A stretch of 10,455 nucleotides of DNA from NCBI GenBank assembly GCA_024641225.1, contig JAHEDN010000052.1, forward strand, positions 1 through 10,455, read 5' to 3'. Below, piece by piece: positions 7,373-10,455 of this stretch (the stretch's first letter is position 1; every line of letters begins with the position of its first letter). The notes below the pieces were generated by a model, which was given only the letters and a program-made list of their open reading frames with translations, was not told the DNA's origin and searched no databases. Source of the DNA: Burkholderiales bacterium (GTDB taxonomy: Bacteria; Pseudomonadota; Gammaproteobacteria; Burkholderiales; Burkholderiaceae_F). The position numbers were made by a program, and so were the translations under genes.

Positions 7373-9325
7373 CTAGAGCGTCCTCGCATCGATCCACGTT
7401 ACCCGCCCCGTCCTGCGCTTGACTTCGTTGTACATGTGCGCCGTGCCGCCGCGCCCATCGCCGCCGCCGCCGTCCCACAGGCAGAAGAAGCGCACCTTGT
7501 CCACGCCCAGGGCAAGCGCGGTGTACAGCAGCCACAGATTGCAACGCTCGTAGGGATTGACGTCCCTGGGCAGCGGTCCGAGTTCAGCCGGCATGATGCG
7601 CGGCGCATCGACGAGTTTCGCCTTGAGCGCGAAGTAGCGCTCGCGCCAGCGCTCGCCATTTTGCGACGCCAGCACCGATTGCTCGATGAACTGCGGCTCG
7701 GCGAAGGGCAGCAGCAGTCGGCATCGGACGCCGCGGGCCATGCAGGCTTCGAGGAATAGAAGATCGCTGCCCGCGGCGGCCTGGCACAGCGCGAGGTCGC
7801 CTATGCCCGCGCCTGCCGCGTCGAGCGCCTGCGCCAGGCGCTCGGCGGCAGCGCCTTCCATTGCGGAAGGAAAGCGCGGCGGCGTACGCCCAGGCGCATC
7901 CATCATGTGGCCGCTGGAAAGGAACACCTGGCGTGGCACGAACGGCGGTGCGGCGCGCTTGACCTCGGCATCGACAATCGCCAGCGCGGCAGCGGTTTCC
8001 TCCGGACGGAATTCGAGGTCGCGCAGCAATTCCAGTGTCTGGCGCGTCGAGTCGAGCGCGAACCAGTCGCGGTTCGCCGTCGCCACCGCCGCGCGGTACT
8101 CCCGAATTACGGCTTCCCTGGGATTCACCAGCAGGCACAGTTCGGCATAACTGGCGCGCGCCCAGTAATCCGTGCGAACGCGCTCCTGCGCGGTCAGGCT
8201 CGCCCACAGCACGCCGCCGACCAGGTTGTCGATCACCGTCCTGTCCGTCCGGCCACCGAGGTGCTCCAGCAACAGGTGCAGCGTCAGCGAGTTGATGCCG
8301 GAGTAGAAGTGCGAAGGATCGGCGATGAACGCCCGGTGGTAGGGCTCGATCGCCTCCTGCAAACTGGCCTCCTCGGCAGCGGCAGCCTCGCGCATCTGCG
8401 CCGGCGCGACGCCCGGCTGCCGCCAGCGCGCGATCCAGTCGTCCCTGGCCACGCGTCCGGCAAGGGACCATGCCTCGGCATCGCTCGGGTAGTCCTCTGT
8501 CAGCCGGCGCGTCCATTCACGCGCTTCCTCGAAGCGACCGAGACGACCGAGGCACACGGCCTTTTTATCCCGGCTCGGCTTGTCGTCGGGGTCGAGCGCC
8601 AGCGCGGCTTCAAGCTGCTCCAGCGCGAAGTCGAATTGCCTCAGTTTGATCAGGCAGTTGCCGGCGGCACGCCGCGCCTCGAGCCGCAGCGCGCGCGTGG
8701 GCGTCTCGTCGGCCAGCACCAGGATGTCGCCCGGGCGGTTCTTCTGCCGCGCCACTTCCAGCCGGCTCGCCCACGCTTCGTACGCGTCGCTGAACTCGTT
8801 GCGCTCCGCCAGCAGCAGGTCGCGCCACTGCGGCTCGCGCAGGTGATCGAGCAGCACGTACACCGGGCTCACCTTGCGTGCGGCGGAGGTGTCGAGCGTT
8901 TCGCGCGCCATCGCCGCCAGCCTTGCGCGGTCCTGCGCCAGCGTCGCCGCGTCGGGCGCGCCGTCCTTGAGCTGGTAGCGCAGCTTCCGGTCGGTGTAGA
9001 TGTCGAAGGGCTGGTTGGGCCGAGGCCCCTGCACCAGCACCACGCCGCGCGCGCGCAGCGCGTGGCGGACGCCGAGCTCGTACCAGACGTTGGGGTTGTC
9101 CAGCGTGAGGTCGGCCACCACCAGGTCGGCGACCAGCAGTTCCTGGAACATGTCGGTGCGGATGTCGCCGGCGCGCGGCTCCTGGTCGGCGCGGAAGACC
9201 TCGCAGCCGGCATCCTCGAGCGCTGGCCGGATCAACTCCGCGTAGACGCGGTCGAAGTCGACCAGCGCCTCGTCGTGCCCGGGCTTGATACCGAAGGGCA
9301 TGGCGATGAAGGCGTGGGGTTTCAA
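7373..9325 (-). CDS. TIR/deoxyribosyltransferase-like - TPR/DUF4071 - SLOG-like three-domain protein
   Basis: The protein is 650 residues with three regions. Residues 1-100 have the pattern FIAMPFG, then ADLTLDNPNVWYELGVRHAL with Asp72, Asn77 and Glu83, then VVLVQGPR: the nucleoside 2-deoxyribosyltransferase/TIR-like fold. Residues about 180-290 are TPR-like (GNCLIKLRQFDFALEQLEAA). About 325-456 is the DUF4071 segment (AIEPYHRAF..DP..FYSGINSLTL, YWARASYAEL), the domain known from MAP3K5/ASK1. Residues about 465-650 are SLOG-like: QVFLSSGHMMD, LALCQAAAGSDLLFLEACMARG, RLLLPF, VRFFCLWDGGGG. It likely couples a nucleotide-processing domain with a nucleotide-binding domain through a repeat scaffold in the cytosol. 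The start is TTG at 9325, supported by GGGAG five bases upstream and by the family-typical KPHAFIAMPFG N-terminus; ATG at 9301 would cut into the first strand. It is divergent from the C1 peptidase. Confidence 0.9.
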   Translation of the reverse strand: MKPHAFIAMPFGIKPGHDEALVDFDRVYAELIRPALEDAGCEVFRADQEPRAGDIRTDMFQELLVADLVVADLTLDNPNVWYELGVRHALRARGVVLVQGPRPNQPFDIYTDRKLRYQLKDGAPDAATLAQDRARLAAMARETLDTSAARKVSPVYVLLDHLREPQWRDLLLAERNEFSDAYEAWASRLEVARQKNRPGDILVLADETPTRALRLEARRAAGNCLIKLRQFDFALEQLEAALALDPDDKPSRDKKAVCLGRLGRFEEAREWTRRLTEDYPSDAEAWSLAGRVARDDWIARWRQPGVAPAQMREAAAAEEASLQEAIEPYHRAFIADPSHFYSGINSLTLHLLLEHLGGRTDRTVIDNLVGGVLWASLTAQERVRTDYWARASYAELCLLVNPREAVIREYRAAVATANRDWFALDSTRQTLELLRDLEFRPEETAAALAIVDAEVKRAAPPFVPRQVFLSSGHMMDAPGRTPPRFPSAMEGAAAERLAQALDAAGAGIGDLALCQAAAGSDLLFLEACMARGVRCRLLLPFAEPQFIEQSVLASQNGERWRERYFALKAKLVDAPRIMPAELGPLPRDVNPYERCNLWLLYTALALGVDKVRFFCLWDGGGGDGRGGTAHMYNEVKRRTGRVTWIDARTL

Positions 9326-9330
9326 CGTGG

Positions 9331-9335
9331 CTCCC
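9331..9335 (-). promoter_or_regulatory. Ribosome binding site deciding the TTG start
   Basis: On the minus strand GGGAG lies 5 bases before TTG 9325-9323. It supports this rare start over the ATG eight codons further in, whose use would remove the first beta-strand of the N-terminal domain. Confidence 0.6.
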
Positions 9336-9535
9336 GGGCGTTTGCGGCGGCCTGGCCGCGCTGTGCGGCAAGGGCTCCTTCGCCACCGGCAACGCTCGAC
9401 GAAACGAGGAGCCGTGTCAATGGGAGGTCATCGCGCAGTTGCATCCGATGAGAAGGCAGACCCTTTCGCATCGTGGCGCCGAGATGTCCTCGTCCGGTCG
9501 GCCGCAGCGAGCTGGCGGCGCAGCGGTCTCCGCCT

Positions 9536-9566
9536 TGGCGGCGACGAGTTGACGTAGTCGCCGCCA
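9536..9566. repeat. 10-bp perfect inverted repeat with 11-base loop
   Basis: TGGCGGCGAC and GTCGCCGCCA are exact reverse complements flanking an 11-base loop. The segment CTGGCGGCG at 9512-9520 can pair with 9559-9567 instead, so two mutually exclusive stems are possible in a transcript. No T-run follows. It may be an operator, a terminator-like structure or a chance GC-rich repeat. Confidence 0.45.
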
Positions 9567-9699
9567 GCCGTCGACACGGCAAGTACGGCGTATCCGGTTG
9601 ACGGCGAAGCTCGGTCGTGCAGTCGCCACGGATTCGGCGCTGACAGGAATCCGCGACCCGCCGAGGCGTGAATAGGCGCGAGGCCATCGATTGAACCAC

Positions 9700-9747
9700 T
9701 TGCCTGCGGCTGCATCGCGAGTAGCTTCTCGGATGCAGTGCAGGCGA
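9700..9747 (+). promoter_or_regulatory. Long bulged stem-loop abutting the ribosome site of the C1 peptidase gene
   Basis: Three paired blocks nest around a 6-base loop (TAGCTT, 9722-9727). The inner block is CGAG/CTCG (9718-9721, 9728-9731). The middle is CTGCATC/GATGCAG (9710-9716, 9732-9738), separated from the inner by one bulged G. The outer is GCCTGC/GCAGGC (9702-9707, 9740-9745), separated by a GG/T internal loop, with a possible further T-G and T-A pair. About 17-19 base pairs form in 48 bases, ending 2 bases before GGAGG at 9750. This is too long and well nested to dismiss. It could be a translational control element, a protein-binding leader or a DNA operator. Confidence 0.6.
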
Positions 9748-9762
9748 CTGGAGGATTCGACG

Positions 9763-10455
9763 ATGGGCAGACCGAGCAAGACATCCGGCAAGAAGGCGAT
9801 CGCCGTCAAGATCCGCACCGGCTTCACCACCGTCACCTTCGACGCGCGGCCCGATCGACTCGACTTTCGCGACAAGGTGTACGAGGCGCCGCTGCGCTCG
9901 CTCGCGCCGCACTTCCCGGACGACGCGACGATCTCGCGCTTCATGCCCGCCTACGTGAAGGCCGGCCTGATCCTGGATCAGGGGCGCGATGGCGCCTGCA
10001 CCGGCTTCGGGCTGGCCTGCGTGATCAACTACCTGACGTTCGTGCGCAGCTTCCGCGGCGAGAGCCTCGGCGCGTTCCGGCCGGTGAGCCCGCGCATGCT
10101 GTACGAGCTCGCCCGCCGCTACGACGAGTGGCGAGGCGAGGACTACGAGGGTTCGAGTTGTCGCGGTGCGCTCAAGGGCTGGCACAAGCACGGCGTCTGT
10201 GCCGAAGCGCTTTGGACGTACCGTGACAAGGCCGGACGGGTACGGCTGCTGATTCCGGACAAGGCCTGGGCGGCCGATGCGGTGACGCGGCCGCTGGGCA
10301 TCTACTACCGGGTAGACAAGCGTTCCGTCGTCGAGCTGCAGGCAGCGATCCAGCAGATCGGTGCGGTCTACGTGTCGGCCCGTGTGCACGACGGCTGGGA
10401 CCGCGTGCCCGAGGTACAGGCGCCGAAGTCGCACGCCGACGTGCCGGTGATCGGA
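9763..10455 (+). CDS. Papain-like (C1 family) cysteine peptidase, 3' end outside the window
   Basis: The frame is open for 231 codons and runs off the right edge. It shows the papain N-terminal half: LDFRDKVYEAPL as a propeptide-like entry, then ILDQGRDGACTGFGLACVIN with the oxyanion Gln73 and nucleophile Cys79, followed by SPRMLYELARRYDEW and EGSSCRGALKGWHKHGVC, equivalents of the conserved C1 segments after the active-site helix. The catalytic His and Asn should lie just beyond the edge, since the last residues SHADVPVIG resemble the lead-in to a GHA motif. There is no signal peptide and the N-terminus is basic (GRPSKTSGKKAIAVKI), so it appears cytosolic, unlike most secreted papains. The ATG has GGAGG at 9750-9754 with 8-base spacing, directly after a long hairpin. 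It is divergent from the TIR-like/DUF4071/SLOG gene. Confidence 0.87.
   Translation, partial: MGRPSKTSGKKAIAVKIRTGFTTVTFDARPDRLDFRDKVYEAPLRSLAPHFPDDATISRFMPAYVKAGLILDQGRDGACTGFGLACVINYLTFVRSFRGESLGAFRPVSPRMLYELARRYDEWRGEDYEGSSCRGALKGWHKHGVCAEALWTYRDKAGRVRLLIPDKAWAADAVTRPLGIYYRVDKRSVVELQAAIQQIGAVYVSARVHDGWDRVPEVQAPKSHADVPVIG

Larger units (their letters stand above)
9326..9762. other. 437-base divergent intergenic region with several inverted repeats, no convincing gene
   Basis: This is the largest non-coding gap in the window, between two outward-reading genes. It contains a 10-bp inverted repeat (9536-9545/9557-9566), an alternative partner for its right arm at 9512-9520, a 7-bp repeat CGGATTC/GAATCCG (9629-9635/9647-9653), and the long hairpin at 9700-9747. 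TTGACG occurs at 9549-9554 and 9598-9603 without a good -10 at standard spacing. Short open frames exist, such as 9420-9557, but none has a ribosome site or recognisable product. Confidence 0.5.

Noticed and set aside
7360..7385. Possible terminator between the convergent genes, around the palindrome AACGCGTT
   Set aside because: The stem is very short with almost no loop and no T-run follows.
7907..9451. Plus-strand open frame of 514 codons opposite the TIR-like/DUF4071/SLOG gene
   Set aside because: It is rich in Arg, Gln, Val and His with no recognisable domain, and the opposite strand has three recognisable domains throughout.
9420..9557. Short frame ending in RLGGDELT, resembling the GGDEF motif of diguanylate cyclases
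   Set aside because: Only this motif matches. The preceding residues lack the proper spacing of the GGDEF fold, a stop follows at once and there is no ribosome site, so it is probably coincidence or at most an unprovable remnant.
9700..9727. TTGCCT-N16-TAGCTT as a promoter for the C1 peptidase gene
   Set aside because: Both boxes match consensus poorly and they lie within the long hairpin, so the match is not convincing.

Overview
The window is a GC-rich stretch of bacterial DNA. Its strong third-position G/C bias, AGGAGG-type ribosome sites and protein families suggest a proteobacterium, perhaps a beta- or gammaproteobacterium. The exact taxon cannot be read from the sequence. There are no rRNAs, tRNAs, insertion sequences or CRISPR arrays, and almost all of the DNA is coding. 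Eight genes are supported, and the two at the edges are cut off by the window.

Layout from left to right: (1) minus strand, positions 1-1379: a TIR domain followed by one membrane helix and an extracytoplasmic CHASE2 sensor, partial. (2) Plus strand, 1587-4766: a tight three-gene operon encoding a GH108-type muramidase, an alpha/beta hydrolase, and a TPR/DUF4071-like protein with a C-terminal trypsin-like protease. (3) Minus strand, 4828-6492: a polytopic membrane protein with a cytosolic TIR/deoxyribosyltransferase-like tail. (4) Plus strand, 6612-7364: an apparently exported protein with a LOG/SLOG-like Rossmannoid fold. (5) Minus strand, 7373-9325: a three-part protein with an N-terminal TIR/deoxyribosyltransferase-like domain, central TPR/DUF4071 repeats and a C-terminal SLOG-like domain. 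(6) A 437-base spacer containing several inverted repeats, including a long bulged hairpin that ends just before the next ribosome site. (7) Plus strand, 9763-10455: a papain-like (C1) cysteine peptidase, partial.

Taken together, nearly every gene is either a sensor or nucleotide-signalling protein (TIR, CHASE2, SLOG, DUF4071) or a lytic enzyme (muramidase, lipase-like hydrolase, serine protease, cysteine protease). None is a housekeeping gene. This composition resembles known TIR/SLOG-centred conflict and signalling systems and the bacterial relatives of the animal ASK (MAP3K5) signalosome. The inference, not shown by sequence alone, is that membrane and exported sensors detect a stress, TIR-like domains process NAD or nucleotides, SLOG domains bind the resulting ligand, and DUF4071-linked proteases and other hydrolases carry out the response. 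The frequent strand switches mean this is at least six transcription units, not one operon.
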